DNA from: Noviherbaspirillum massiliense JC206
Lineage (GTDB): Bacteria > Pseudomonadota > Gammaproteobacteria > Burkholderiales > Burkholderiaceae_D
DNA: 64,000 bases
Direction: 5' to 3'
Assembly (NCBI RefSeq): GCF_000312045.1
Contig: NZ_HE978634.1
Span: forward strand, 1,348,842 to 1,412,841
Each line of letters opens with the position of its first letter. Position 1 is the stretch's first letter. The position numbers and the translations under genes were made by a program. The notes under the pieces were generated by a model that was given only the letters and a program-made list of their open reading frames with translations, was not told where the DNA came from and did no database searches. Below are positions 34,886 through 43,612 of the stretch, piece after piece.

Positions 34886-35635
34886 TCAGCGGCGGCGCCG
34901 GACAACACCAAGGCCGGCCAGCCCGATGCCGAGCAGGGCCAGCATGCCGGGTTCCGGCACATTGCCGGTCGGCGGTGGCGGAGTGTCTGCCTTGACGTTG
35001 GGTTCGCTCAGCGAGGTGCCGTACTGGAAGCTCACGTTAGTGATGGCGCCGGGAGCGGAGGGGTCGAATGCCGCATCGATGCCGGTGAGACGAAACACTA
35101 CCGAGCTTTTGACAAGGGGCACGTTACCCGTTAACTGATTGTTGCCGGTAGCGGGATTGTCGGCAGCCGGCAGCAGCGCGTAATTGAATCCGGCGACGGC
35201 GGACGGCGGATCGAGATCAGGACCCGGGAAGGTCGCGCCGCCGAACAGTCCGAAGCCGGATGAACTGATTCCCTTATTCGCACCATTCGGTCCGCTGATG
35301 CCGTTGAGATAAGCCCATTCGCCGCCGACCACGCCGCCGGCCGGCTGCCCTTGGGGATCAAAGAGCACCGTGCTTCCGGTATTGAGTATCGCCGAGCCTG
35401 ACCCGAGAGTCGGGTTGCCGGCCAAAGTGAAGAACACCGCGGTCAGCAGGTCGGCCGGCACCAGCGCATCGCCGCCGATATTGCTCAGGGTGACGACGAG
35501 GTCGCTGCCGACGACATCGAAACTCGCTGATGCGGCGAGATTGCCGGAGGTGCCGGTAAAGGTGATAGGTGCAGCATTGGCGCTGCCCAAAGCGAGAAGT
35601 GCAGATGCGAGGGCGATTGAGAATAGTTTTTTCAT
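34886..35635 (-). CDS. PEP-CTERM sorting-domain protein
   Basis: A 249-residue secreted protein. The signal peptide is KKLFSIALASALLALGSANA; the body is Gly/Ser/Ala-rich beta-type sequence without catalytic motifs (ITFTGTSGNLAASASFDVVG, ITNVSFQYGTSLSEP), resembling recurring exosortase-dependent surface families. The sorting signal is VPEPGMLALLGIGLAGLGVV followed by RRRR at the very end (PEP at 227-229). ATG 35635 begins the signal peptide. The gene has its own -24/-12 promoter (35696-35711) and upstream element (35783-35800), so it is a separate unit from the gene at 35910. Confidence 0.93.
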   Translation of the reverse strand: MKKLFSIALASALLALGSANAAPITFTGTSGNLAASASFDVVGSDLVVTLSNIGGDALVPADLLTAVFFTLAGNPTLGSGSAILNTGSTVLFDPQGQPAGGVVGGEWAYLNGISGPNGANKGISSSGFGLFGGATFPGPDLDPPSAVAGFNYALLPAADNPATGNNQLTGNVPLVKSSVVFRLTGIDAAFDPSAPGAITNVSFQYGTSLSEPNVKADTPPPPTGNVPEPGMLALLGIGLAGLGVVRRRR

Positions 35636-35695
35636 TTTTGATCTTTCAGTATGCGAACGCGAATCAGATACCCGGTTGTTGCTGGCGGCTGATAA

Positions 35696-35711
35696 AGCAA
35701 GCGCCATGCCG
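35696..35711 (-). promoter_or_regulatory. Sigma-54 promoter of the second PEP-CTERM gene
   Basis: Minus strand CGGCATGGCGCTTGCT: GG at 35710-35709 and GC at 35698-35697, 12 bases apart, with GGCA and TTGCT matching the consensus. The start would fall near 35685, 50 bases before the ATG. Confidence 0.8.
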
Positions 35712-35782
35712 AAACGACAAGTCATTCATTGCAAAGGGATTTTTCCGGCTGCCCCTTCAGTTGCCGCTGTTCGACGGCTTCG

Positions 35783-35800
35783 CTGTAAAAAAATCCGACA
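35783..35800 (-). promoter_or_regulatory. PEP-CTERM upstream element, copy B
   Basis: Minus strand TGTCGG-ATTTTT-TTACAG. TTACAG begins 78 bases before the -24 GG, 21 bases (two helical turns) farther than in copies A and C, so it faces the same side of the DNA. Confidence 0.7.
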
Positions 35801-35865
35801 TAGATATGTGCATTGCCGGTGTGGCGGCGTTTGTCTGCTTTCGCCGTTTCATGCTGAAGCAAACA

Positions 35866-35881
35866 GCGGCCCGAAGGCCGC
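35866..35881 (-). terminator. Terminator-like hairpin with TTCG loop
   Basis: On the minus strand GCGGCC-TTCG-GGCCGC is followed by TGTTTGCTTC. It lies 28 bases after the stop of the third PEP-CTERM gene and probably ends that transcript. Confidence 0.6.
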
Positions 35882-35909
35882 CGGATGTTCGCTGGATTAC
35901 CGGCTCTTA

Positions 35910-36563
35910 TCAAAGACTGGAGCGGCGGCGACGTGCGACGCCGATCAAGCCCAGCAAGCCTGCGCCGAGAAGCATCGAGGTTGCAGGCTCGGGAACCGGC
36001 GCTGCGGTCAGCGTGACGTTGGCGCCGTTGGTGATGGAGCCGGTGCGGTTGAAATACAGGTCGCCGATATCGACGACGAATGCGCCGCCATCGCCAAAGC
36101 TGACGGTGACCGGGCTGAAGTCGATGAAGTAGTCGGTGGCGTTGTCGCCGTTCACTGTGCCGGCAAAAGCGCCGGTGATGGCAACGTTTTGCACGAGTGC
36201 GGAGAGCGGATTCGTAAAGACGAGATTCGCAGTGACGCCGAGGTTGTTGCGCTCGTCGCCGCCGACACCGCAACCGGTCAGCAAGTCGACCAGGATATTG
36301 CCGGAGTTGATGCAGCTTTCATTGAGCTGCACGCGGCCGAACAGGAAAGACTGGGTTTCGCCGACACCGAGGTCGAAGGACTGCGGCGTCACCAGGTTGG
36401 TGAAGGTGGCATCGAGCTGGCCGCTTCCGGTGCCGTAGCCGGATCCGACTGTGAAGTAGCCGCTTGTGATGCTGAAGGGGACAGCGCTGGCTGACATCGA
36501 CAGCGTCAGGGCGACGGCACCCAGGCCGGCGGACAGCCATTTTGATAAACGCGGGAATTTCAT
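35910..36563 (-). CDS. PEP-CTERM sorting-domain protein
   Basis: A 217-residue secreted protein. The signal peptide is in KWLSAGLGAVALTLSMSASA; the mature region has two cysteines (NESCINSGN, LLTGCGVGG) that may form a disulfide. The sorting signal VPEPATSMLLGAGLLGLIGVA ends in RRRR (PEP at 191-193). No enzyme motif is seen; a structural or matrix role is likely. Upstream are a -24/-12 promoter and an element of the TGTCGG type; a CTCATGG-AGAA ribosome region precedes ATG 36563. Confidence 0.93.
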   Translation of the reverse strand: MKFPRLSKWLSAGLGAVALTLSMSASAVPFSITSGYFTVGSGYGTGSGQLDATFTNLVTPQSFDLGVGETQSFLFGRVQLNESCINSGNILVDLLTGCGVGGDERNNLGVTANLVFTNPLSALVQNVAITGAFAGTVNGDNATDYFIDFSPVTVSFGDGGAFVVDIGDLYFNRTGSITNGANVTLTAAPVPEPATSMLLGAGLLGLIGVARRRRSSL

Positions 36564-36633
36564 TTTTTCTCCATGAGATTGATTGTTGATTGTCAGGCCT
36601 CCCTTGCCTTGAGGAGCAAGGTCTTACCTCATG

Positions 36634-36649
36634 AGCAAACCTTGTTCCA
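36634..36649 (-). promoter_or_regulatory. Sigma-54 promoter of the third PEP-CTERM gene
   Basis: Minus strand TGGAACAAGGTTTGCT, one of the best matches to TGGCAC-N5-TTGCA in the window, with GG at 36648-36647 and GC at 36636-36635 (12 bases). Expected leader of about 60 bases. Confidence 0.8.
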
Positions 36650-36699
36650 TGTCATACGGTGATTGATTCATAAGGACTTTTTTTGGCAGGGGCCGGCGA

Positions 36700-36717
36700 C
36701 TGTAAGGATCTCCGACA
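36700..36717 (-). promoter_or_regulatory. PEP-CTERM upstream element, copy C
   Basis: Minus strand TGTCGG-AGATCC-TTACAG, 57 bases before the -24 GG, the same spacing as copy A. Here the outer bases extend it to a dyad, CGACTGT on the left and ACAGTCG on the right, which suggests that the true site is an inverted repeat with TGT and ACA as core. Confidence 0.72.
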
Positions 36718-36966
36718 GTCGAAGACAGGGACGATCCGCCGACCTGCCAACACACTCCCTGGATGAGGATGGCCGGACGCGTCGCAGGCCGCAGCGCCGC
36801 CTGTCGGCGGCACTGACTCCGGTGCATCGCTCGATGCCGCTGGCAGTGGCAATGCGAAGATACGAACTATGCCGATGCGCGGCGTGCAGGGGCAGGGCCG
36901 CCACTTTCGGTGCGGGCAATAACGCGCCACGTTCAGGAGCGCGCAAGCCTGATCGGGGAGGCGGGC

Positions 36967-39750
36967 TCAGAGTTGCGCCAGCATGGCACGCGCTTCGGTG
37001 ATGGCGGAAAAATCCTTGCCCGAGCCCAGCAGTCGCTCCAGTTCCTGCCGCGCCCGGAACTTGTCGCCCGATTTCATCAGGCCGCGTGCCAGGTGATAGC
37101 GGAGCTCCGGCGCGTCGGGCGCGAGGGATACGGCCTTCTCGAGTAGCGGCAGTCCGCGCGCGATGTCGTTCCGCTCCACCAGTATCCACCCGAGTGTGTC
37201 CAGCACGGCGGCATTGGCCGCATCGATGCGGTACGCCTTTTCGGCATATTCCAGCGCCTGCGCATCCTTCTCCTGGTGATAGGCCCAAGCGATGTTGTTC
37301 AGCGCTGCCAGGTTGTTCGGTTGCTGGTCCAGCACGGCGCGCAACTGCCGGATGGCCGCCTTGTTCTGCCCATCGGCCATCTGCGTTTCCGCAAAGTACA
37401 GGCGGGTCGTCACATCAGTCGGATGATCGCTGAGCCACTTCGTGATGCGTGCATCCGCTTCCTTGTTCTTTCCGGCGGCGCGCAGCGCCTCATGGAGCTT
37501 GACGATCAGCGGACCTTGTCCACCGAGGGCGAGCGCCTGCTCGTAGGCATGCGCGGCGTTTGCCGGTTTCTTTTGCGCCGTCAGGATCTCCGCTTCCAGC
37601 ACGTGGCCGGCCGGGGATTTCGCACGCTGCTTCTGGACGGTGCGCGCGATGGCGAGCGCCTGTTCGTATCTTCCCTTCGTGATTTCCAGCTTTGCCAGCG
37701 CTGCCTGTGCCTCGAGGTAATCCGGTTTCAGGGCCAAGGCCTTTTTGAGGCTGTCGGTCGCCGCAGCCGGGTCCTGGCCGGATGCCTGCAACAGGGCGAT
37801 GCGGTAATGCACGGGCGCGGAGGCCGGCAGCAGGGTGGCAAGCTTCTGCAGGCTTTCCAGTGCTTCGGCCTTGTCGCCGGCGGCTTGCTGGACGTTGGCC
37901 AGCAGTTCGAGCGCTTCCGGCCTGGACGGATTGGTGAGATGCATCTTCCGGGCGAGGGTGAGCGCCTTCAGTTTTTGACCCGCGCGCAGATATTGGTCCG
38001 CAAGCAGGGCAGCGGGCTCGATCGCGTCCGGATGCTCGGTGCTGGCGCGCTCAAACCAGGACAGGGCCTGTTCCGGCTGGCCCTGTGCCGCGGCGAGCCG
38101 GCCGAGTGCGAGCATGGCCTGGACATTTTTCTTGTCCTTGTCGAGCAAGGCTTCGAAGCGCTTTCTCGCATCCTCCGGCTTCTTGTCCTGCAGATCGAGT
38201 TGCGCCAGTCCGGCGGCAGCGGGGAAATACACGGGATTCAGTTCCAGCGCCTTTTCGAGGCTGGTGCGCGCGCTGCCGCGATCCTTCTTTGCCAGATAGA
38301 TGGCAGCCTTCAGGTTCTGTATCAGAGGACTGTCGGGTTGCCGGCTCTCGAGCGTGCGCGCGGCGGCAAGGGCCTTGTCATGTTTCCCGGCGCGCAGGTA
38401 GGTCATGGCGAGCATCAGTCCGGCCTGCGGCGATTTGGGATCGAGGCTGGTCGCCGCCTCGAGGTCGAGCAGCGCGCTGGTCTCGTCGCCCTGTGCCAAC
38501 CGGCTCTTTCCGAGGGAAGTGCGGATGATTGCATCGTTGGGCGCAAGCGCGCTCGCTTTTTCGAGGTAGGCGCTGGCCCTGGCGAAGTCACGCGTCGCCA
38601 TGTGCGACTCGCCGGCGAGAGAAAGCAATTGCGCGTCCTGCTGCGACTTCGCGAGCACCGCGTCCAGCAGTTCGGCGGCACGTTGCGGCTCGCCGCTCTT
38701 CAGCAGACTGGCCGCAAGCAGCTTGCGTGCATACAGGTCGCCCGGATTGCGGTCCAGGTAGGTTTTCAGGTGTACTTCGGCCTGCCTGAGCGAGCCCAGT
38801 GCATACTCGGTTGCGCCGGCCAGGAGCAGGCTGGGCATGTGGTCGGGCGCTACCTTCAGTACGCGCTGCAGCGATTCCAGCGCCGCAGCATGCCGGCCCT
38901 GCCTGTAGTCGAGCAGAGCCTGGGTGTACAGGCCCATGAGGCTGTTCGGCTGCGTCTTGCGCACGGCCTCGAGATCGGCCCGCGCCGCTTCGAGCTGTCC
39001 CCTGGCGATTGCCATGTTGGCCCTGGAAATGCGCGCATTGAAATGATCGGGCTTGAGCCTGATCGCCTCGTCGAGGGCGGCGAGCGAGGCATCGGCCTCG
39101 CCCTGCATGCGCAGGAGTTCCGCCTTGAGCTGCCAGGCATCGGCATTCGACGGATTCTTGTCCACCGCCTGCCCGGCAAGGCGCAGCGCTGCTTCGGCAT
39201 CCTTGTCATTCCATGCAAGCTTTGCCAGGCCGATCAGCGCGCCGGGAAAATCGGCATGGTCCTTTCTTGCCGCTTCGAATGCTTCGCGTGCTTCCCGGGT
39301 CTTGCCAAGCGCCAGCAATGCATCGCCGCGCAATGTCAGCAGGGTCGGCTCGCTTCCCGCCGCAAGGGCTGGCCGGGTTTCATCCAGTACCTTCTGGAAC
39401 TGGCCTTGCATCAGCAGGGCTTTCGCCAGCCCGCCCAAGGCTTCCGGGCGGCTCATGCCGAGTTCGATCGCCTTGCGAAATTCTTTTTCTGCCGACTGGG
39501 CATCGCCCGTCTCCAGATACAGGCTGCCCAGCAGGTAGCGCGGTTCATGATCGTCCGGCTTCTTCTCGATCGCGTTTTTCAGCTGGATGATGGCGGCTTT
39601 CGTGTCGCCCTTCTGCTGGTACTGACGTGCATCGGCCAGCAGCGCATCCACGCTCTGCGGGCTGCCGCATCCTGTGACGGTGCCGGCGAGCAGGAGCGCA
39701 CCGGAAATCATGACCACGCTTGCGCTGCGCTTGTGATGGATGAAACGCAT
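36967..39750 (-). CDS. prsT: PEP-CTERM system TPR-repeat lipoprotein PrsT
   Basis: A 927-residue lipoprotein (TIGR02917 type) made almost entirely of tetratricopeptide repeats of 34 residues, about two dozen of them. The lipobox is TVTGC (Cys28). It probably acts as a periplasmic or outer-membrane scaffold for assembly of the polysaccharide export complex, like AlgK/PgaA-type TPR proteins. ATG 39750 has GGGAG eight bases upstream. A -24/-12 promoter lies at 39902-39917. It is divergent from the export lipoprotein. The long plus-strand open frame across the same DNA is a shadow of high-GC codon bias. Confidence 0.94.
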   Translation of the reverse strand: MRFIHHKRSASVVMISGALLLAGTVTGCGSPQSVDALLADARQYQQKGDTKAAIIQLKNAIEKKPDDHEPRYLLGSLYLETGDAQSAEKEFRKAIELGMSRPEALGGLAKALLMQGQFQKVLDETRPALAAGSEPTLLTLRGDALLALGKTREAREAFEAARKDHADFPGALIGLAKLAWNDKDAEAALRLAGQAVDKNPSNADAWQLKAELLRMQGEADASLAALDEAIRLKPDHFNARISRANMAIARGQLEAARADLEAVRKTQPNSLMGLYTQALLDYRQGRHAAALESLQRVLKVAPDHMPSLLLAGATEYALGSLRQAEVHLKTYLDRNPGDLYARKLLAASLLKSGEPQRAAELLDAVLAKSQQDAQLLSLAGESHMATRDFARASAYLEKASALAPNDAIIRTSLGKSRLAQGDETSALLDLEAATSLDPKSPQAGLMLAMTYLRAGKHDKALAAARTLESRQPDSPLIQNLKAAIYLAKKDRGSARTSLEKALELNPVYFPAAAGLAQLDLQDKKPEDARKRFEALLDKDKKNVQAMLALGRLAAAQGQPEQALSWFERASTEHPDAIEPAALLADQYLRAGQKLKALTLARKMHLTNPSRPEALELLANVQQAAGDKAEALESLQKLATLLPASAPVHYRIALLQASGQDPAAATDSLKKALALKPDYLEAQAALAKLEITKGRYEQALAIARTVQKQRAKSPAGHVLEAEILTAQKKPANAAHAYEQALALGGQGPLIVKLHEALRAAGKNKEADARITKWLSDHPTDVTTRLYFAETQMADGQNKAAIRQLRAVLDQQPNNLAALNNIAWAYHQEKDAQALEYAEKAYRIDAANAAVLDTLGWILVERNDIARGLPLLEKAVSLAPDAPELRYHLARGLMKSGDKFRARQELERLLGSGKDFSAITEARAMLAQL

Positions 39751-39901
39751 CCCTTGTCTCCCTGTGGATTCTTGTCGTTGGTGGCGGATGCGAAAGGCCA
39801 CGCATCCTTGTTGAGTGAAAAGAGTTTATGCGAGGCATCCGGCGCGGCTCATTGTGGCAACGCATACCGTTGAGATTTATCAAAGCAGCAACATACCGGA
39901 C

Positions 39902-39917
39902 AGCAATACTTAGGCCC
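39902..39917 (-). promoter_or_regulatory. Candidate sigma-54 promoter of prsT
   Basis: Minus strand GGGCCTAAGTATTGCT: GG at 39916-39915 and GC at 39904-39903 are 12 apart and the -12 part is perfect; the -24 part is GGC only. The leader would be about 140 bases. The upstream element seen at the PEP-CTERM genes is not found here. Confidence 0.5.
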
Positions 39918-39968
39918 TGAAAAACACAGGCTCCGGAACGGGGTCGCCATGGCAAGGGAGAACTCGAC

Positions 39969-40604
39969 ATGAATCAGGCGCTTGTCCGTAAGACTTCATG
40001 GATCAGATGGCCGGCTTTGATGTTTCTGCTCTGCTGGCTCGCGGGATGCGCAAGCATGGGGGCACAGCAGCATGCACAGGCGCAGGAACAGTCGTACCAG
40101 CATGAATACCGGATCGGTCCTGGCGACACCATCGTCATCTCGGTCTGGCGCCAGCCGGATGTGTCGATCACTGTGCCGGTGCGCCCGGACGGCAAGATCA
40201 CCACGCCTCTGGTCGAGGATCTCCAAGCCAGCGGCAAGACCTCGACCGAGCTGGCGCGCGACATCGAGCAGGCATTGAAGAAATACATCCAGGAGCCCGT
40301 CGTCACCGTGACGGTCAAGGAATTCGTGGGCCCATATGGCGAACAGATACGGGTCATCGGCCAGGCAGCCAAGCCGCAGGCGCTGCCTTATCGCCAGGGC
40401 ATGTCGCTGATGGATGTCGTGATCGCGGTGGGGGGACTGACGGAATTCGCCTCGGGCAACCGGGCCAGCGTCGTGCGCAATGTCAGCGGCCGCCAGCAGA
40501 AGCTTCCGGTGCGCCTGAACGACCTCATTCGTGACGGCGACCTTACGGCCAACATGCCCATGCGTCCGGGCGATATCCTCGTGATACCGGAAAGCTTCTT
40601 CTGA
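39969..40604 (+). CDS. XrtA system polysaccharide export lipoprotein (Wza-like)
   Basis: A 211-residue outer-membrane lipoprotein (TIGR03027 type). The lipobox is LAGC (Cys27). The polysaccharide-export domain begins YRIGPGDTIVISVWRQPD near residue 47 and a SLBB domain follows (IRVIGQAAKPQALPYRQGMSLMDVVIAVGG). It would form the channel by which glycan crosses the outer membrane, together with the chain-length protein. It is divergent from prsT; a plausible ribosome site AAGGGAG lies about eight bases upstream of ATG 39969. Confidence 0.93.
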   Translation: MNQALVRKTSWIRWPALMFLLCWLAGCASMGAQQHAQAQEQSYQHEYRIGPGDTIVISVWRQPDVSITVPVRPDGKITTPLVEDLQASGKTSTELARDIEQALKKYIQEPVVTVTVKEFVGPYGEQIRVIGQAAKPQALPYRQGMSLMDVVIAVGGLTEFASGNRASVVRNVSGRQQKLPVRLNDLIRDGDLTANMPMRPGDILVIPESFF

Positions 40605-40958
40605 ATTGACCGTGCCTGATGGGTGTGGCGACATGCAATTATTGGCGAACCAGTCTTTGCTATAGCGCGCCATTCCCGGAATTGATAAATCACCAGGCGG
40701 CAGAGATTTATGCATTACCTGTCAAGTGATGGCCAAAGCATTGCTTGATAGCCGCTTTCGCTTTCGCAACGGTCGCATTTCGGCAGACGGCCGGCGGCAG
40801 CGGTGACCTGTCCGGGAAGCATAGCTTGAGCTTGATTAAACGGGCCGGCTGGCGGCAGCCTATGTTGAATGAAGGGGCCGAAGGCGAAATGCTTGCGGAT
40901 GTTGGCAGGAGATATCGACCGCTTTTGACCCGCTTGCTCCATTTCAATGGAGGTTGAC
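40605..40958 (+). other. Intergenic region
   Basis: 354 bases between the export lipoprotein and the GYD gene. No hairpin, promoter with correct sigma-54 spacing, or gene was found. A GGAGG ribosome site for the GYD gene ends it. Confidence 0.5.
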
Positions 40959-41249
40959 ATGGCAACCTACGTCTCGCTCATCAATTTCACGGATCAGGGC
41001 ATGCGGAACGTCAAGGACACGACGGATCGACTCAGCGCATTCAAGGCAATGGCAGAGGGACTCGGGGTCACTGTGCAGAGCGCCTTTTATACGATGGGGA
41101 AGTACGACATCATCCTCACCCTGAATGGGTCTGATGAGGCAGTCGCAACCGCGCAGTTGAAGGTCGGATCACTGGGCAACGTACATGCCCAGACCTTGCG
41201 CGCCTTCTCACCTCAGGAAATGAAGGCGATGCTGGATAAACTGCCGTAG
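40959..41249 (+). CDS. GYD-domain protein
   Basis: A 96-residue cytoplasmic protein of the GYD family (PF08734): ATYVSLINFTDQGMRNVKDTTDR, GVTVQSAFYTMGKYDIILTLNGSDEAV, and a C-terminal helix. The diagnostic Gly-Tyr-Asp reads GKYD here. It has a ferredoxin-like fold; no reaction is established. GGAGG lies five bases before ATG 40959; the ATG 12 bases upstream overlaps the ribosome site and is not used. Stands alone. Confidence 0.88.
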   Translation: MATYVSLINFTDQGMRNVKDTTDRLSAFKAMAEGLGVTVQSAFYTMGKYDIILTLNGSDEAVATAQLKVGSLGNVHAQTLRAFSPQEMKAMLDKLP

Positions 41250-41550
41250 ATACGGGCTATGCTGGCCGCGCGGATGCCGGACTGGTTGGACACGGACGCG
41301 CGAATCCTCCTGTTCTGCACCACAGGCCTTGCGTGCGATGCGCCGGCAGGCCCATCGCTGAGCGACCGGCTTTGGGCGCCGCGGGTGGAAATTGGACAAA
41401 GTGCTGGGGCGGGAAGTAATCAGGATGCAGCCGCACAATTGCAGGCTTGCAGGGTATGAGCTGCCATTCATTGCATCTCGCGACAATCGGTTTCGCATCA
41501 CTGATGGAAAGCGCTACGCGTCCGTGAGAGCCGCCGGCGCGCAAGGCAAT
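41250..41550 (+). other. Gap between convergent genes
   Basis: 301 bases. I see no convincing gene, hairpin or repeat; short open frames have no ribosome sites. Confidence 0.5.
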
Positions 41551-42645
41551 TCAGGAAGCCAGGCGCGACGGAATCAGTCGGCGCATCTGCCGGCCCACGA
41601 CGTCCCGGAAGCGCGGGCTGTGCAGGCAGATACCTCCGGCGAGGCCTACGACGCAGCCCAGCACGGTATCGAAGAATCTTGCCTCGATCATTGTGCCGGC
41701 CGGCCCGTGTCCGAGCGTGGCCGCTTCTGCCAGCAGGATCGTGAGTGGCGTGATGAAGGTGGCGGCGAAGGCATAGTGACGGACCACGGTGCTCTCGACC
41801 ACGAAAGTCAGCGCCATCATCGTCAGCGATATGCTCCATTTGTCCAGCGGCAGCAGCAACAATCCCCAGGTAACGACCAGACCAAGGCTGGTGCCGAGTA
41901 TGCGTTGCAACTGCTTGTTCCAAATTGCGCGCAATGATGCGCCCTGGATCACCGCCATGCAGCTGACCGGAACCCAGTAGGCTTTCTCCATTTGCAGCAG
42001 CTGCGCCAGCGCGAGGGAAATGCCGACGAATGCGCCGATCATGACCGAGTCGAACACGACGAAATTGAAGGTCGGCTGCGGCAAGGGCACGACTGGCTTG
42101 GGCGCGCGCCGCCGCAGGATGTAGAGACTGTAGAAAAAAGCGACCAGGCAGGCGAGCAGGGAACCGAGTGCGATCAGCCCGACCTTGAGCGGCAGGTCCA
42201 CCACGCCCGTCGCCGAATAGGCGCCGATCGCCGCTGCCATGATGAAGAACAGGCTGCCCGGCGGCCCCAGCGCGTAAAAGCGGCACACCATCGTCACCAG
42301 GATGGCGGTGAAGACAAGTGCCGGCGTCATCAGCGCCGGAAAGAACTGGCTCATCACGCCCAGGGCATAGCAGCCGGTCATGCCGAAGGAACTGGCCATG
42401 ATGACGACCATGCGGTGATACATCGGCGTGGCGGGCAGATAGAGAAACACCATCCCGCCGAGCGACGAGATCAGACCGTATCCCAGGCGATCGAAATACG
42501 CGCCGATAATGAGCGGCAGGCCTGAGGCAAGCGCTGCGGCGAACGGCATTTCCCATACCCGGTCGCTGGACTGGACCGTAGTCTGGTGCCGCCATTCTTC
42601 CCGTAGCAGCACCCGCACTTTGCCCCGCGTGCTGGAATCCTTCAT
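41551..42645 (-). CDS. FUSC-family membrane protein
   Basis: A 364-residue inner-membrane protein with about ten helices in two bundles, related to the aromatic-acid exporter / fusaric-acid-resistance (FUSC) family. The membrane part begins WEMPFAAALASGLPLIIGAYF; the second bundle, VFDSVMIGAFVGISLALAQ to WVPVSCMAVIQGASLRAIWNKQLQRILGT, carries the family motif with basic residues in the loop. Possible substrate: small organic acids. ATG 42645 with AAAGGAAG upstream. No neighbour suggests a specific role. Confidence 0.82.
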   Translation of the reverse strand: MKDSSTRGKVRVLLREEWRHQTTVQSSDRVWEMPFAAALASGLPLIIGAYFDRLGYGLISSLGGMVFLYLPATPMYHRMVVIMASSFGMTGCYALGVMSQFFPALMTPALVFTAILVTMVCRFYALGPPGSLFFIMAAAIGAYSATGVVDLPLKVGLIALGSLLACLVAFFYSLYILRRRAPKPVVPLPQPTFNFVVFDSVMIGAFVGISLALAQLLQMEKAYWVPVSCMAVIQGASLRAIWNKQLQRILGTSLGLVVTWGLLLLPLDKWSISLTMMALTFVVESTVVRHYAFAATFITPLTILLAEAATLGHGPAGTMIEARFFDTVLGCVVGLAGGICLHSPRFRDVVGRQMRRLIPSRLAS

Positions 42646-43021
42646 TGACTTCCTTTCTGTCGAACGAGCCGGAAAGGCCGGGCCGGTAATCGCGGCGAGC
42701 ATGCCGCTGCAGGCTGTGCGTGATCCCGGGCAAGGGATTGGAGTGGAGCCGCCGACGCCTGGTTCATCGCTTGCAAGTTATCCGGCAGGGTGCGAAGGCA
42801 GCGCGCTGATGCGGGAAAGCATGGGAAACAGGGCATCCGCATCGGTTTTCCCTGGTGGAACCGGTCTCGCATTCACGCCATGCTGCTGACGCTCGGCAAA
42901 GTGGAACATGCCGCAGACAACCGAACCCGGAGTGCGCGGAACAGTCTATCGGACAACGGCTGGTTCAGCCGCGAGCCAGCCTGACCGAGGTCGAGCGCCC
43001 GGCAGGCCCAACGGAGGATGC
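42646..43021 (+). other. Divergent intergenic region
   Basis: 376 bases between the FUSC gene and the acetyltransferase. No supported gene, no strong hairpin; the GGAGG ribosome site of the acetyltransferase is at 43013-43017. Confidence 0.5.
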
Positions 43022-43585
43022 ATGAAATCGGAAAAAGTGAAAATGCTGGCCAGCGAACTTTACAACCCCCACGACCCGGAACTTGCAGCCGAGCGGCGGC
43101 GTGCAAGGCTCCTGCTCAAGGCCCTGAATGACACGCGCGACGACCAGGTCGAGGAGCGCGGTCGCCTCGTCCGGGAACTCGTTCCTTCCTCAGGAGCCGG
43201 CATCTGGATCGAGCCGCCGTTCTATTGCGACTACGGCAGCAACATCACGCTCGGCGACAAGGTGTTCTTCAATTTCAATTGCGTGATCCTCGATGTCGCT
43301 CCGGTGCGCATCGGGTCGGGCGTGCTGTTCGGACCCGCAGTGCAGATATACGCGGCAACGCATCCTCTGCGCGCGGAAGAGCGCAGGACCGAGCTTGAGC
43401 TCGGCAAGCCGGTCGAGATCGGCGATGAGGTGTGGGTGGGCGGCAGTGCCATCATCTGCCCGGGTGTTCGCATCGGGAGCCGGTGCGTCATCGGCGCCGG
43501 CAGCGTGGTGACGAGGGATATTCCGGATGATGTGTTCGCCGCCGGGAATCCGTGCCGCGTACTCAGGAAGATTGAGCAAGGATGA
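43022..43585 (+). CDS. Sugar O-acetyltransferase (maltose acetyltransferase-like)
   Basis: A 187-residue left-handed beta-helix acetyltransferase. After an N-terminal Mac domain (MLASELYNPHDPELAAERRRA) come hexapeptide repeats: ITLGDKVFFNFNCVILDVAPVRIG, VLFGPAVQIYAATHP with the catalytic histidine, then VWVGGSAIICPGVRIGSRCVIGAGSVVTRDIP. It uses acetyl-CoA, in the cytoplasm. It lies next to the polysaccharide locus and might decorate its sugars, but the family also includes general detoxification enzymes. Confidence 0.88.
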   Translation: MKSEKVKMLASELYNPHDPELAAERRRARLLLKALNDTRDDQVEERGRLVRELVPSSGAGIWIEPPFYCDYGSNITLGDKVFFNFNCVILDVAPVRIGSGVLFGPAVQIYAATHPLRAEERRTELELGKPVEIGDEVWVGGSAIICPGVRIGSRCVIGAGSVVTRDIPDDVFAAGNPCRVLRKIEQG

Positions 43586-43612
43586 GTGTTGGCGGCCTGG
43601 CGACCGACTGCC

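Larger units (their letters stand above)
36564..36966 (-). other. Region between PEP-CTERM gene and prsT
   Basis: 403 bases without a gene. It holds a leader hairpin CCTTGC/GCAAGG (36602-36621), the -24/-12 promoter (36634-36649), the upstream element (36700-36717), and a GC-rich inverted repeat GCCGCC/GGCGGC near 36795-36812 that could close the prsT transcript, though without a T-run. Confidence 0.6.

Noticed and set aside
37276-39873. An 865-codon plus-strand open frame opposite prsT
   Set aside because: Antisense of the TPR repeats; no recognisable motif and it runs through the prsT lipobox and promoter.
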